Assembly (NCBI GenBank): GCA_023376005.1
Contig: CM042141.1
Location: forward strand, 97,207,327 to 97,271,326
Length of the DNA: 64,000 nt
DNA from: Doryteuthis pealeii
Lineage: Eukaryota > Mollusca > Cephalopoda > Myopsida > Loliginidae
Direction of reading: 5' to 3'
Shown: piece after piece, positions 52,155-63,777 of the stretch
Layout of the letters: each line of letters starts with the position of its first letter
Numbering within the stretch: position 1 is the first letter of the stretch
Program-made: the position numbers and the translations under genes
Notes under the pieces: model-generated
The model's database searches: none
Told to the model about the DNA's origin: nothing
The model's input: the letters and a program-made list of their open reading frames with translations, nothing else

Positions 52155-52315
52155 TAGTAATACTTGAAACCATGTAGGTATATACCCAACTCGTTTGTGT
52201 GACACAAAGGGGCAAGTATAGGGCATCCAGTGAGGATTGAACTCGCTATTCAATAGCAAGCTAATCTCACAGCATCTATTTCTAACTATTATAACACGAT
52301 GGGACAACTATACTT
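52155..52315 (-). repeat. SINE family C (mirror of 38440-38600)
   Basis: GGTATATACCCAACTCGTTT, GGGCATCCAGTGAGGATTGA, ACTCGCTATTC, TTATAACACGATGGGACAAC. Confidence 0.65.
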
Positions 52316-52414
52316 GAAAACATGTAACTGTGTGCACATTATTTGTATTAGATAAATGGTTATGATTATAATGAAACATTTAGAAATTAATCATTGTTAA
52401 ACAAATAAACCCCA

Positions 52415-52946
52415 TCTATATATATGGAGATTCTGTGTCTGTCTGTAATTGAAACTGTCACTGCTTACATCACAATACCCTCAGGAATTGTCTAAGTTTA
52501 TCAATGAGTATTTAATTTATAGTCAAAGTCATAAATACATAGAATAAATCTTATTTATTAATGAGGTCTTTATGAAAATCTGAGTTAGATTTGCCTCAAA
52601 ACAGCATGTTATTAGTGCATTTAAAATCCTGCAATGTGTCTTATATATTACTATGAAATAAAGGTTTACATAATATATGGTGTGGTTAATTTGTATACTG
52701 GTTTTAACGAATCAGGTTTTATATAATAATTACTTGGTGTTAGTGATCTCTAATATTGTTTTATTCTCCAACATATTAAAATCAATCGTATGAATGATTT
52801 TATATAGAAACCAATTAGAATATAATTAAGATAAATGTAATGGGTTCTTATTTAATTTTGTTGGTCTTTCTAATTTGATATATTTCATTAGATTAAAACT
52901 TAGAATATGCACCCTCCGCCGGGTGTAAGTATTTTTCTTGTCTTAG
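52415..52946 (+). mobile_element. Helitron-like element (mirror of 37807-38341)
   Basis: Starts TCTATATATATGGAGATTCT after an A at 52414, continues GTGTCTGTCTGTAATTGAAA. The 3' part has GCACCCTCCGCCGGGTG and ends CTTAG at 52946, followed by T. Confidence 0.7.
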
Positions 52947-53574
52947 TAATGGATGCTTCAAAAATAGGTATCTGAACATGAGCAGAGAACTCTATTGAAA
53001 TAATGTTTAGACTCCACCCAAGAGAATATGGAGACAGAAATTTGGGTATTGAGACCCTGTTTTGCTGCTTACTTTTTGCTGATTTACTATTCCTTCCCTC
53101 CACCCGAGTACGAGTTGGACTTCTCATAAATATTGTATCTTGTTACATATAAGTCTTGTCTCTCTTCTTTTTCTTTTTTTTATTAGTTTTTTTTTTGTTG
53201 TCTTTTGTGGGAGTAAGCTCAAATTATCTCGGCTATCAACCAGAATGTTTGCTATAATAAAAATATCTGAATCTTATCTAGTTGTTGAAACTTCAGTTAT
53301 TTACGCTGTGAACATTTGAAGCTGCGAGAGACAGTCCCCACATGGCTCATTAAACTTTTATTGAATTGTGTTTGTGGGAGAAGATTTCTTTTGTTCTCAA
53401 ATCTTTTTTTATTTTTGACCTCAAAAATAAATTAGAAACTTATTCTCTCACTTAGACTGATATGGATATGTTATTGGCATAAAGAAAAAAACAAAAACAA
53501 ATATGTATGATTAATTATTCAAAAAAGATCTAATCTATGTATTATTAAATTCTAATTTGCTTGAACTATTCCAT

Positions 53575-53886
53575 CATTTGGGGGTGGTTTAACTCTGTTA
53601 GTTTTGGAATTCCAAGGTTTCCAGGTTTGATACCAAATCCCTGGCCTCATGAAGAGTACAGCTTGGATAGCGTTCGGCTAGAAACCACAAGGTTCCTAGT
53701 TCGATACTGGTCCTTGCCAACTCAGTGTATGAGTAGCACAGGGATCTGTGCGGTAAAGTAAGGAGCTGATGGTAGGTGTGGCGCTCCACCTCAGACGCCA
53801 AAACAATCTCCTTGGTCTAGCGCTATTGAAAGGGGAAAGACTCCCTCGCTGACTGGCTGATACCGACTTTAGGCCGCCCCGACGAC
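53575..53886 (+). repeat. Dimeric-head SINE family B (mirror of 36860-37160)
   Basis: First head GGTGGTTTAACTCTGTTAGT to GGTTTGATACC (the latter altered to CAGGTTTGATACCAAATCC). Second head GCGTTCGGCTAGAAACCACA to GTTCGATACTGGTCC. Then the full B body and GGCCGCCCCGACGACTTTA. Confidence 0.75.
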
Positions 53887-53890
53887 TTTA

Positions 53891-55137
53891 TAGCTATCTA
53901 ATTTTATGTTTTTTGCTAATGGAATCAATTGGAGCATTTATCTATTTATTTTTATTTGCAAAATTTAAAGGTTTTTTTTGTTTTTGTTTTTTTTTTAAGG
54001 AGGTTTGATTTACAAAGTAAATATAATGCTAAACTGGACCCTTACTTTCTGTACGTTAGATTTTTTTTTTTTTTTCTTTTAACTGTGTTAAGTAGAAATT
54101 TAGCTGAAAATTTTCCAACCAGTTATGACCTTTTTCTATGAATTTTTTTTATTTTTATGACTTTCTGCTCACCAGAAAATCAATATTTATATAAACAAAA
54201 AACAAGTTGATATTTGTGGATCAAGTAATGGCTTTTACTAGAGTGTTATAAAACAATTAACACCTTGATAATATTTATTAACAAATAAATACTTAGTAAA
54301 GTCTTATGTGTATAATAATAATAAAAAAGTGGATGGTTCACTTTTCCATGATCTAGAAATAGGGCAATATATGAAAAGAGGAGACAGTGTTTAAGAGTTG
54401 AGTAACTTTTGGCTTTTTGATTTAAAAAAAAAAAAAAAAAAAAAATCAGTTCAGTCATGAATTTTAAAATTTATAAAAAAGACAAAAAAATGTTTCACTT
54501 TCAAATAAAATTCAAGACAATATTACTTTAAAAAGAAAATTCAAACATTTATGAATTTGTTCACTTTCTTTGAAATATATATTTTTTAATTGTATTGAAT
54601 GCTGGTTTCATCTAATTAGAATGAATGCATAAAATAAATCCTAAAAGTTATATATAAAAAATGACAAAATAAATTTAATTATAAAATAATCTAAAACAAT
54701 TAGCCAGTGAGATGTGTTCCTCAGCAAATAATAGAAAAATAATCCTATTTCTTAGTCTTGTGGATCTGATTGACAAACTGATGATCTGAGTATTTTCAGG
54801 CTAAAGATACAATATAAGAATTAACAGCAATTGCTACCTGAGGGCTTTAAATTGATTCAGATTTAAACTTTTCAATTGCTCTTGTAGACAAATGTCTAAT
54901 TACAAAATGTCTCTTCTTTTACTTAAAGCCACAAACTATAACAGACAGTGAATCAACCTACTCTAATGTATATATAGTGTAGTGTGGTGGATGTTGGGAA
55001 ACTTTTGTTGTATTGGAAGCATAGAAAAAGTGTAAAATAAGGAATAATAACCAAATTCATATGATGAATGTTATTTTTAATCCTAATATTTCAGACGGAC
55101 CTTCTGCTTTTTGTTAAAGAATTATCAAATAATATAT

Positions 55138-55170
<33 letters not shown>

Positions 55171-55319
55171 TACCTTCAGATAGGAAAAGCAAATAAAATT
55201 ATTGAATGCTAGGCTAAAAAAGATTTAAAAGTAAAAAAAAAAAAAAAAAAAAATCCAAAAATGCTTTAACAAATAAAGACTCCCAAAATGTAGGCTTAGT
55301 GTTACGAGTTTAAACTGCT
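53891..55319. other. AT-rich stretch without gene (mirror of 35406-36859)
   Basis: Homopolymer tracts at 53971-53998, 54059-54078, 54423-54445, 55140-55169 and 55230-55253, each close in position to its left-arm partner. No gene. Confidence 0.55.
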
Positions 55320-55575
55320 CCATGTTGGGTGGGTTTAGCACAATTGGTAGTACACCTGCCTTTGAATAACAAGATTCTGAGTTCAATACTGATCCCGACA
55401 ACTCGGCATATTAGTAGCACAGATTGGCTAATCAGTAAAGTGGGGAGCTGACGGTAGGTGTGGCGCTTCACCTGAGCAAAACATCACTCTGGTCTAGTGC
55501 TAGCCAAAAGGGGATTGACTCCTTGCTGTCTGGCTGATACTGACAATAGGCCACTCCGCCGACTTTACTTTTATT
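55320..55575 (+). repeat. SINE family B (mirror of 35160-35405)
   Basis: GGGTTTAGCACAATTGGTAG head, GAGTTCAATACTGATCCCGA, GGGGAGCTGACGGTAGGTGT, AGGCCACTCCGCCGACTTTA. Confidence 0.85.
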
Positions 55576-55904
55576 GAAAATATTCAAGTGATTTTTTTTT
55601 TTTCACTCTAAAACAAAGAAAGCATTTAAGAAATTCTCTGGAAGTAAACTTAATGATTGATATTAGATAATTGGAGCAAAAGATTATATATATAAAATTT
55701 GAAGGCAATACAAATAATGCATATAAAAATAAAAACAAAAAGATGTTTTTTTTTTTTGTCTTATCGATTTCAAAGAAACTTTATCATCAGAGACGAAAAT
55801 CAGAAATGGATGTGCTAAAGTTTTTTTGTTTTTTTTATGTGGTCAATTTTTTAATATATTATAACATACTTAACAATGCTTCAAGCAAATTACCAATTAC
55901 TTTT

Positions 55905-55907
55905 ATA

Positions 55908-55966
<59 letters not shown>

Positions 55967-56205
55967 CAACCCCTCCGCATGAGCATGTGAAACAAAGTCG
56001 GGTTTAACAGTTTTCTTTCTCCTGACGGGTTACCAACCCGTCTGCCCTTACTATCTACCATAGCTGGAGGTAGAGTAGTTGGATTCATACCTTTCCAAGG
56101 GTATTAGCACTATGTGAAATGTAAACAGCCTCGTCCAGGATTTGAACTCTGGTTGATGAGTTCATTTCCTACAACTCTAACCATTATATTGTACGCATCC
56201 ATAAT
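55905..56205 (-). repeat. (TA)n(CA)n and SINE family A (mirror of 34522-34829)
   Basis: TA array about 55913-55954 and CA to about 55968, then reverse SINE A (ACCAACCCCTCCGCATGAGC, CCATAGCTGGAGGTAGAGTA, CAGGATTTGAACTCTGG, TTATATTGTACGCATCC). Confidence 0.85.
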
Positions 56206-56639
56206 AGAAAAAAAAAGATACAGGGTGAAGTACAATACAGAAGTTGATTCAATTTCTTAAAATTTGATTTTCCAAAACCAAATTGATGCTAAGTGAAAAG
56301 AAGTGTGTGTACTATTTGTTTTGTTTTCTCTGACATCTAACATAGTAAACCTTGTAGTACTTATACTCTGCTATTCACTTCTTTTAAAAGTATCTTTTCT
56401 TTCTTTTCCTCTTTTTTATGAGTTTCCCTCTCATTTTGATAATGAGATATAAATTTAATCTAGTTTAAATAGAATTTCTTTCATCTTTTGATTACTTATG
56501 TGTTTTTGATGAATGCATACGTGTGCGTGCGTGCGTGTGTGTGACTTGATTAAATCTAAAAATTACTATATTGCCAATACAGAATAATGACTTGTTATTG
56601 TGTCTATCATTTTAGCAGGATGAAAGCAAGCTGTTATAA

Positions 56640-56885
56640 TTGCCTTTTTCTTTTCTTTTTTCCCTTTTTCTTTTTTTTTTTTCCTTTTTTTTTTCTCTTT
56701 CTCTTTACTCTTTTTTCTCTTTTCTTACTCTCATTTATTATTATTATTATTATTATTTTATTATTATCTTGTTCCTTAATCTTCCGACCATTATCCTCTT
56801 GCAACACCCTATGGTTAAAAAATGAGACCGTCCAAGATGAAATGCGAAAAATGTAAATCCTGATTACCTGGTGTTGCTTACATGT
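56640..56885 (+). repeat. Pyrimidine-rich tract, (ATT)n and R3 (mirror of 33839-34080)
   Basis: TTTTC-rich tract 56640-56735, ATT triplets with a phase break 56737-56767, then R3 (ATTATCCTCTTGCAACACCC, ATGGTTAAAAAATGAGACCG). Confidence 0.8.
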
Positions 56886-56904
56886 TTTATCTTAAAGTGG
56901 AAGA

Positions 56905-57012
56905 AATGACATACTGCAGCACAGAAAAATGACATACTGCACAGAAAAAAATGACATACTGCACAGAAAAAAATGACATACTGCACAGAAAATGACATAC
57001 TGCACAGAAAAA
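56905..57012. repeat. 21-bp tandem array, five copies (mirror)
   Basis: ATGACATACTGCACAGAAAA units; the first carries a GCA insertion and the array has one unit fewer than the left arm. Confidence 0.85.
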
Positions 57013-57084
57013 ATGGTGATAAGAAAAAAGAGTAGGAGAAAGATGGAAAAGAAAAAAAATTAGTGAAATAAATCACTAATTAGA

Positions 57085-57330
57085 ACTGAGCCTATTTCTA
57101 GTAGTGACCACCCCAAGTGGAGTTTGAATTTTTCCTTCTCCTAGACTGGTTGCTCAACCAAGGTTAAAAAGCCCAGTCTGCCCTACTATTTACCCATAGC
57201 TGTAGGGACAGTAGTTGGATTCATTCTTTCCCAAGGGTATTAGCGCTATGTGAATTGTAGCTTCATCAGGATTCGAACTCTGTTGACAAGTCATTTCCTA
57301 CGGCTCTAAGCATTAGACCATGCGCCACCA
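57085..57330 (-). repeat. SINE family A (mirror of 33357-33590)
   Basis: CTAGACTGGTTGCTCAACCA, TTTACCCATAGCTGTAGGGA, CCAAGGGTATTAGCGCTATG, CATTAGACCATGCGCCACCA. The B-box region has lost several bases against the left arm. Confidence 0.85.
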
Positions 57331-57496
57331 AAGAGGGGGCAACGATGCTAATCTGTTTTCAATTGAACATAATGAAAAAAAGAAAGTGAGAGAATTAAAT
57401 AAAGATTATTATACTTTTTACATATTGAACTATTTTGCAATAGCTTTTAAGTTAAATATATCAAACATTGTAATAATAATCCCACAGGTTCTGCTA

Positions 57497-57513
57497 GTTT
57501 ATTATTATTATTA

Positions 57514-57550
<37 letters not shown>
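57497..57550. repeat. (ATT)n microsatellite (mirror)
   Basis: About 17 units with one TATATT interruption. Confidence 0.95.
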
Positions 57551-58099
57551 GAGAAAAAATGATTGAAAGAATAGATTGATACAATAAAGAACCTTTTTTT
57601 TTTCTTTTTTCTTTACTCTTACTGAAAGCAGGTGAAAGAAATTTGTCTTCTGCTTTTTATAATATTTTGTTATTTATTGGTAAGGTTAACTCTTGTCTAT
57701 GACCTGGATTAAGGCAAAGACATTTCAAGTTTATATATTCAAAATGTCTTCCACTTGGATGAAATGCTACTAAGCATAAGAACAGTGTTTTCATTTTATT
57801 TCAACAAAATTCTTTCCTACTTGGCAGATAAAACAAAAAAACAATAATTTCATTTGTACATATCTATTCAATTGTAAATGAAAAAATCGAAATAGTCTTA
57901 TTAAAGAAATGAATAGCTGTATAATATAGAATATTACGGTTGGTTTTACGTAACTCGATGCTAATAATTTTAAAACAGATCTAATTTTCAATATTTCATT
58001 CCATCTTTTTTTTTTCTTTCTTTTTTTTTAAAAAAATTCCCATTATTCTTTTATAACAATCATTTGTTATACATATCAAGTACAAATAATTTGCACACA

Positions 58100-58655
58100 G
58101 TTATGTGGAGGCATGTGGTGTAATGGTTAGTCATGGGAAATGGACTCCCTCAACCCGAGTTCAAATCCTGGAGAAGACTGTTTGCATTTCATATTAGTGG
58201 CTAATATCATTGGAAAAGGTATCCATTTAATTACTCTCCTCAAAAAACAATGGTAAATAGTAGGCATACTGGGCTCTTTAACTTTGGCTGGTAACCAGTC
58301 TAGTAGAAAAAACCTGTTAAACTCTGCTTAAGAAATTAACCTGTATCGCAATGTTGTTTGTGTGGAGGGGTTGGTAAATATATGTTGAGGTGTGTGATGT
58401 ATAGTTTACTTCTCATAAGAAATGGACACGTGTGACCAGAGTAAAATCCTGGACGAGCTGTGGCATTTAACATAGCGCTAATACCATTGGGAAAGGTATG
58501 AATCCAACTATTCTCCTTCCATCTATTGATAAATATAAGGTGGATGGTCCTCCTTAACCTAGTCAGGCAACCAGTCTAGGAATAGAAAACTGAAACCTGT
58601 TAAACTCTCCTTAAATTGACCTTGTGTCATATCCTATTCATGTGGAGAGGTTGGT
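58100..58655 (+). repeat. Two tandem SINE family A copies (mirror of 32003-32558)
   Basis: First copy about 58100-58375 (AGGCATGTGGTGTAATGGTT, CGAGTTCAAATCCTGGAGAA, TGTGTGGAGGGGTTGG). Second about 58383-58655 (AGCGCTAATACCATTGGGAA, CAACCAGTCTAGGAATAGAA, CATGTGGAGAGGTTGG). The second copy's head is shortened by deletions against its partner. Confidence 0.85.
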
Positions 58656-58815
58656 AAGTATGTATCTGGTATCAAGTACTGTAACTTTCTATTTGATAAT
58701 AATTATCATTTGTTTGCACATATGGTGGTTTCTAGCATTCCTGTCTGATACTAATAATTTTTTAAATCATCTATTTAACTCCTAGATGGGGTCTCTAACA
58801 GTACTACCACTTACT
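58655..58815 (+). repeat. R1-type fragment (mirror of 31835-31995)
   Basis: GTATCAAGTACTGTAACTTT, TGGTTTCTAGCATTCC, AACTCCTAGATGGGGTCTCT. Confidence 0.55.
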
Positions 58816-58851
58816 AATTATCTACTGTACAGCAAATGTATATTCAAAATC

Positions 58852-58882
<31 letters not shown>

Positions 58883-58889
58883 TTAAAAT

Positions 58890-59128
58890 GTAAAGTAGGC
58901 AGGTGGCCTATTGTTGGCACTGACTTGCTGTCCAGTACCAACAATAGTCTATCCACTTTCACTAGTGCTGAGAGGGAGATAGTTTGTGCAGCTGAGGTAG
59001 AGCACACTTCTCACACAGATCCAACTTGTGCTACTCATGCACTGAGTTTGAGGACTGGTATCAACAAACCCAGAATCTTGTGTCCAAGGGGGGGGGTGCA
59101 TTACCAACTGAGCTAAAAACTGCCACTA
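58890..59128 (-). repeat. SINE family B (mirror of 31522-31768)
   Basis: GTAGGCAGGTGGCCTATTGT, then the hairpin region (altered), CTACTCATGCACTGAGTTTG, a G run near 59089-59096 and CCAACTGAGCTAAAAACTG. The left-arm C run of 12 corresponds to a much shorter G run here. Confidence 0.75.
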
Positions 59129-59269
59129 TTGAGAAAGGTAATTACTTTATATTTAATTACAATATCACTATTTTAAGAGCCAATGTGAGTAGCTTAAAGT
59201 AGGCAAGAGTTAGAGATGATAATGTAGTTCAAAATCATTTTAAACATTGTATCCAAACGGATCAATTTG

Positions 59270-59470
59270 AACATAGATGGGACTCTAACAGGTGCTACCC
59301 ATTTGGGTCAGAGTGGGACCTGGGAGTAACAGGAATGAAAGAGATACTACTCCACATTCCTCAGAGCTCCAACTGAGGCTTGTCAGTTACAGTTTAAATG
59401 TCATACTCAAGAACATTCATTTAAGGTTGTCATGCCCCACAAACTTGCAGCGGATTCTGCAAGTCTCATC
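59270..59470 (+). repeat. R1 fragment (mirror of 31175-31395)
   Basis: ATAGATGGGACTCTAACAGG, TGCTACCCATTTGGGTCAGA, CCACATTCCTCAGAGCTCCA. Several indels against the left arm. Confidence 0.65.
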
Positions 59471-59589
59471 ATGATTCAACAGGATGAATAATCATACCAG
59501 TAATGCCCCTGGGAAACTTGAGTGTATTGTATATATCCTACGGACATTTTGTATCTTCAACACTAGGAAGAAGTTAGCAAATTAGGGTA

Positions 59590-60015
59590 TGGGATGCTGA
59601 GGTCTCAAGAGAATTTAAAGTGAAAGTAGTGCTTCTAGCGCAAACCATTTACCACGTGTAGATATGTACAAGGTTGCAAGTATGGTGAGGGCCTCCAGTG
59701 AGGATCGTACTCGCTATTCAGTAATTGATTTGCAAAGACTAGGTTGCTAACCTATGTGCACCTAGATACGAATATTAAGGGTGTATCAAAGTTAAATAAA
59801 AAAAAAAAAATCCTAGCGTGTATGAAAATTTTAGTATATTGCTTTTCCACGTACTATTTTTGTATATAAAAAAAATAAGAACTTCCCTCAAACCCTGGTA
59901 GGATTTGACACAAGAATCACAATATGCGGCATCCAAGTGAAAGATGAATCGTTTTTAAATAGTAATGGACTAGCTGCTAGGCATTACAACCATGATGGAT
60001 CCATACGTATGAATG
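59590..60015 (-). repeat. Two SINE family C copies (mirror of 30655-31085)
   Basis: About 59590-59775 (GGGATGCTGAGGTC, ACAAGGTTGCAAGTATGGTG, CAGTGAGGATCGTACTCGCT) and about 59885-60000 (AACCCTGGTAGGATTTGACA, GCATTACAACCATGATGG). Both more eroded than the left-arm copies. Confidence 0.6.
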
Positions 60016-60139
60016 ATTCTTTGTACAATGCAATCTACCCTAGTGTACATTCATTGATTTTATTTTAATTTATTATTTTTTTAATATTACTTTATTTTAG
60101 TTTTTGATTGATTGGTAAATAGGAAATTGATTTTTTAAA

Positions 60140-60650
60140 CAGTATGGATCTCAAAAAAAAAAAAAAAAAAACTATGGTGCTTAGGAGATTGGCTATATTT
60201 AACTGCCTACTTATTTAATGTTAAGAAAATGTTTATAGAATATACTGACTGGTTTTATATTTTAAATTAGGACTGTGCAACCCCAACCCTCCTTAAACAA
60301 AATCTAATATGACATACAATGACGCTATTCACTAACTCGAGAGCATAAATAACTCAATTTGTTTGTTGGTTTCTTTGTTTAATGGCCATATCAGCCTCCA
60401 TGGGTTATTAATGCAAATCCATCTAAGTTATCCATAGCTGGGGGGATTTCTCTTTTCCAAATACAATTGTTTCAGTCATTTCTGGTTGCTGTTTTTCATG
60501 CTTTCTCACAATCATTACTGGTGATATCTTATACTTGTTTTTTTTGTTTTGGATCTCAATTCCGCATGGTTATTTTCCAACAAACCATCATTGTAGAATA
60601 AGAGTAGTGTTACTATTTAACCAATAGCTAATAACTCAATTGGTTTGACA
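60140..60650. repeat. Poly-A and R1-type fragments (mirror of 29870-30487)
   Basis: A run about 60153-60172. Then reversed and forward R1 pieces: GAGAGCATAAATAACTCAAT, TTTAATGGCCATATCAGCC, TTATCCATAGCTGGGGGGAT and CATCATTGTAGAATAAGAGT. Substitutions and indels are more frequent here than near 50 kb. Confidence 0.55.
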
Positions 60651-61109
60651 TAGATTTAAGATCAACATCAAATCAATAGAGTATTTGATTTATTGTGAAT
60701 TAGTAACTTATTATAATATCTAAGTAAACTTATACATGATTTTTTTTCCCTTATTATAGTTATATTATTTATAATAACTTTTGTTTTGTCATACTTGAAT
60801 GTTATTTATTAACAAAAAAAGGAATTTTCTCTTTTATCAATTTTAGATTTGATAAGTTCTATCTATTTAATCATTCTCTCAATGATCCTCAAATTTTACA
60901 GCATGTTTAGAAACAAACTCAATTATTTTTATTTTTTTTTTACCTTTTTAGGTATAGAATGCCATTACTGGAAATATGATGTTAAACAGAAATTTAAGTT
61001 AAAATTCTGTAAATTGATCATTTGATCTTTATGTGTCACAAGTTATTAGATTACAAAATATCAATTTTTCTGAAAAAGTGGTTACACCTCAAATGATATG
61101 ATTATTATG

Positions 61110-61425
61110 GGGTGAAGCTGATGGTCTTTCACATGAGTAACAAGTCTCCCTCAGGTTCTAAGACACTTCTAAGTTTCTGCGATCTTACAATCCTGTTGTT
61201 TGTGTGTCAAATTCTTACTCTGATTTCCAATTGTCTATAGTCAGTTTCTAAACTCTTAGGGACCAGATTCCAATGGCACCAACTACAATTGGTATACTTT
61301 CACCCTCATGTTCCACAGTTTTCTCAATTCTCTGGCAAGGTCCCAGTATTTGTCTATCTTTTGTGGGTTTTTTTTCACAATTCCCTCTGTAGATCGCTGG
61401 GACTGCAAAAAATCTACCCAGTTGT
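61110..61425 (-). pseudogene. LINE relic (mirror of 29035-29350)
   Basis: Reverse-strand copy of the decayed C-terminal LINE fragment. The segment encoding the LARELRKLW-type motif is at about 61308-61350, the PIVVGA-type motif near 61275-61300, and the LLRSARI-type motif near 61160-61195, now shifted in frame by further indels. Confidence 0.6.
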
Positions 61426-61615
61426 TGTTGTTGTTGTTAATTATAATTAACTACTTACATTACACTATTATAATTAATTACTATTATTAATTAAAATTGT
61501 CATTATTTATAATAATCATCCTTTTATTTCAGTAATTTTATTGTTTTCACATTTTCCCCCCACACAAAAAAGATTGGTCATACCATTTTTTTTTTTTTTT
61601 TTTTTTTTTTCATAC
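61426..61615. repeat. (ATT)n-type tract and poly-T (mirror of 28810-29030)
   Basis: GTT triplets and irregular TTA/ATT sequence, less regular than the left arm, then a T run about 61587-61610. Confidence 0.8.
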
Positions 61616-62029
61616 TTTATAAAAACCTCAACATTATACATAGCCTGATATTTTACTTGTATATTATTATCTAAGAATGCTAAGCTTTCTGTTTAAAATA
61701 GCTATTGATAGAATTTGAAAGGTGCTTGAGGTCTGCAATGTTTATCAGCATAGAAATAATATGAATTGGCAAACCAGTGAGATTCTAGCTGAGTCTGCTT
61801 GTGTTCACTATTGGGTTATCTATTTCCTGTCTCATTGCCAGAATATCTTAGAAAATGTCTTGTCTCTGGGCAACTATAAATTATGAGCGAAAAAAGAATA
61901 GGTGATGAAATCACCTCCATAACTATTTCCTCAGGCAGCAATAACTTAAAGTTTTAAATCCTTTTTATTTTATCTTATTTTTTAAATTTTATTTACTACT
62001 GTCTTTTACTCCTTTGCCTATCCAGTTTT

Positions 62030-62150
62030 CCGGTTTTTCTTTTTATTTATCTGTATGATGGATATATTTCAAAGGTTCATATCTATTCAAAATAACTGAG
62101 AAATTTGTTACATCTGTGAGGTGGGTGGGATTTTGAGAGAGTTAAAATAC
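62030..62150. mobile_element. MITE M3 remnant (mirror of 28194-28347)
   Basis: TACTCCTTTGCCTATCCAGT at one end and GTTACATCTGTGAGGTGGG toward the other. The inverted termini are less alike than in the left arm. Confidence 0.4.
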
Positions 62151-62599
62151 TTTATATAATTATAATTTTATTTATATTTTTTTTTTTTTTAAATCTTGCT
62201 TTACTATTTTTGATTAGTCTAATAATAGAAGCCAAGTTTGCTGTACAATGAAAATTCTAACAAATGTAAAAAGTCCTTAGTGTGTTCGGATTGTACGAGT
62301 TGGTTCCTTTGTTTTTTTTTTTTCTTTTTTTCTTTTTTTCTTTTTAAATTATATATATAAACATAATATTATTCTCGAGGAGGATGTTAGCAGATATGTG
62401 GCCTTAGTGATAAAAAATTAATGACTAATAAAATGGGGTTTAGTCGAAGTATAGGCTTTTTTCTAAAAGTAAATATTTTAGCTAAAAGAGTATGATGAAA
62501 TGTCTACTATAACCATCTGGACTAGGAGTATCTGTCCTAATTCATTATAAATTGAAGGACTCTGATAACTTGACAAAGATTGAGTAAATACGATAGTGA

Positions 62600-62885
62600 A
62601 CTTTGAAATATCCCTATTCAGACACGGCAAAAGAATACCATGAAAATTTGTTAACAGCTTTGGGAAATTTGGTAGGAAGAAGTTAATAACTTGCCAATTC
62701 TTGTTCAAAATGAATCTCGGATTTTACAGCATTTGTAACAAACAATTAAGAATTAATTTATATTTATATTTGATGGTGTTGTATTAATGAGATTTTTCGG
62801 ACTGTTGGCCTCATCTTCTTTTTATATACACAATGTTTGGCTGATGTGCCATGGCCTCTTCAGGTGTTTCTCATCAAAATTATCA
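62600..62885 (-). repeat. M3 half and CCTGAAGAAGG tail (mirror of 27290-27620)
   Basis: GATAGTGAACTTTGAAATAT near 62591-62611. GACTGTTGGCCTCATCTTCT and CACAATGTTTGGCTGATGTG, then CTTCAGGTGTTTCTCATC, lie near 62800-62877. Confidence 0.5.
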
Positions 62886-63018
62886 TGGAGACAATATTTT
62901 AAGTCAAAAACTGACGCTGAATGTTAGCTGCTGAAAAATTAACATGTCTCCAATCCTCTCCTCTTTACACTCTCAGCTTTACCATCACTGAGAAAATAAC
63001 ATATGTGATAGACAATAT

Positions 63019-63026
63019 ATGTGTGG

Positions 63027-63058
<32 letters not shown>

Positions 63059-63300
63059 AATATGTTATATATATATATATTATAATATATAATGATATAG
63101 GGCGCGTGGGAAATGGACTTGTCCGATTCGAGTTCAATTACTAGAAGAAGCTGTTGGCATTTCACAATAGCGCAATAAACCCTTGGGAAAGGTGTGAATC
63201 CATAATATTCTCCCTCCAGCTATGGTTAATAGTAGGCAGACTGGGCCCTCAGCGTGGTAGGTAATCATCTAGGAGAGGGATAAACTCTGAATTTTTCCAA
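63019..63300 (+). repeat. (GT)n/(TA)n and SINE family A (mirror of 26884-27154)
   Basis: GT repeats about 63022-63055, a broken TA array to about 63096, then SINE A from GGCGCGTGGGAAATGGACTT through GATTCGAGTTCAATTACTAG, CCTTGGGAAAGGTGTGAATC and CCTCCAGCTATGG. Confidence 0.8.
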
Positions 63301-63584
63301 AATCCTGAGGTCGGTCGTGTGATTGGGTTTGTGACAAACTCTTGATGCACCAATTCTTTCTATCAGACTGTGCCAAAAAGTGTGGAAGGGTCATAACAGG
63401 CCTTCACTACTATAAACAAATCACTGTGTGGGTGTTCATTGTGTGTGTGAACCCTCCAATGCGTCGAAAATCAACGAAAGAGTCATAAATATATATATAA
63501 TGAGAGAGAGAGGGGAAAGTGAACAGGTAGAATGTAAAGTAAAAGTCAGGGGAGTTTCCTGACCATGATTTACATTAAATCTAC

Positions 63585-63777
63585 AGGATGTCTAAAGTTT
63601 TGTTAGCCCCCCTGGTTTACTATTATTTTTGTTTAATAAGTTTATGTTAATTATTTTAACCCTTTTTTTAAAAAAATCTTTAAGAAATTATAATTCTCTG
63701 AATTTTGGATTATGTAATTTATTTTTTTCCCCATAAGAATATTATGGAGTGCCAAAACTTTTGGATCGTCCTAATGT
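63585..63777. mobile_element. TA-flanked MITE, M2-like (mirror of 26416-26608)
   Basis: AGGATGTCTAAAGTTTTGTT at the left end and CCAAAACTTTTGGATCGTCC at the right end. The left terminus has lost two bases against its partner. Confidence 0.65.
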
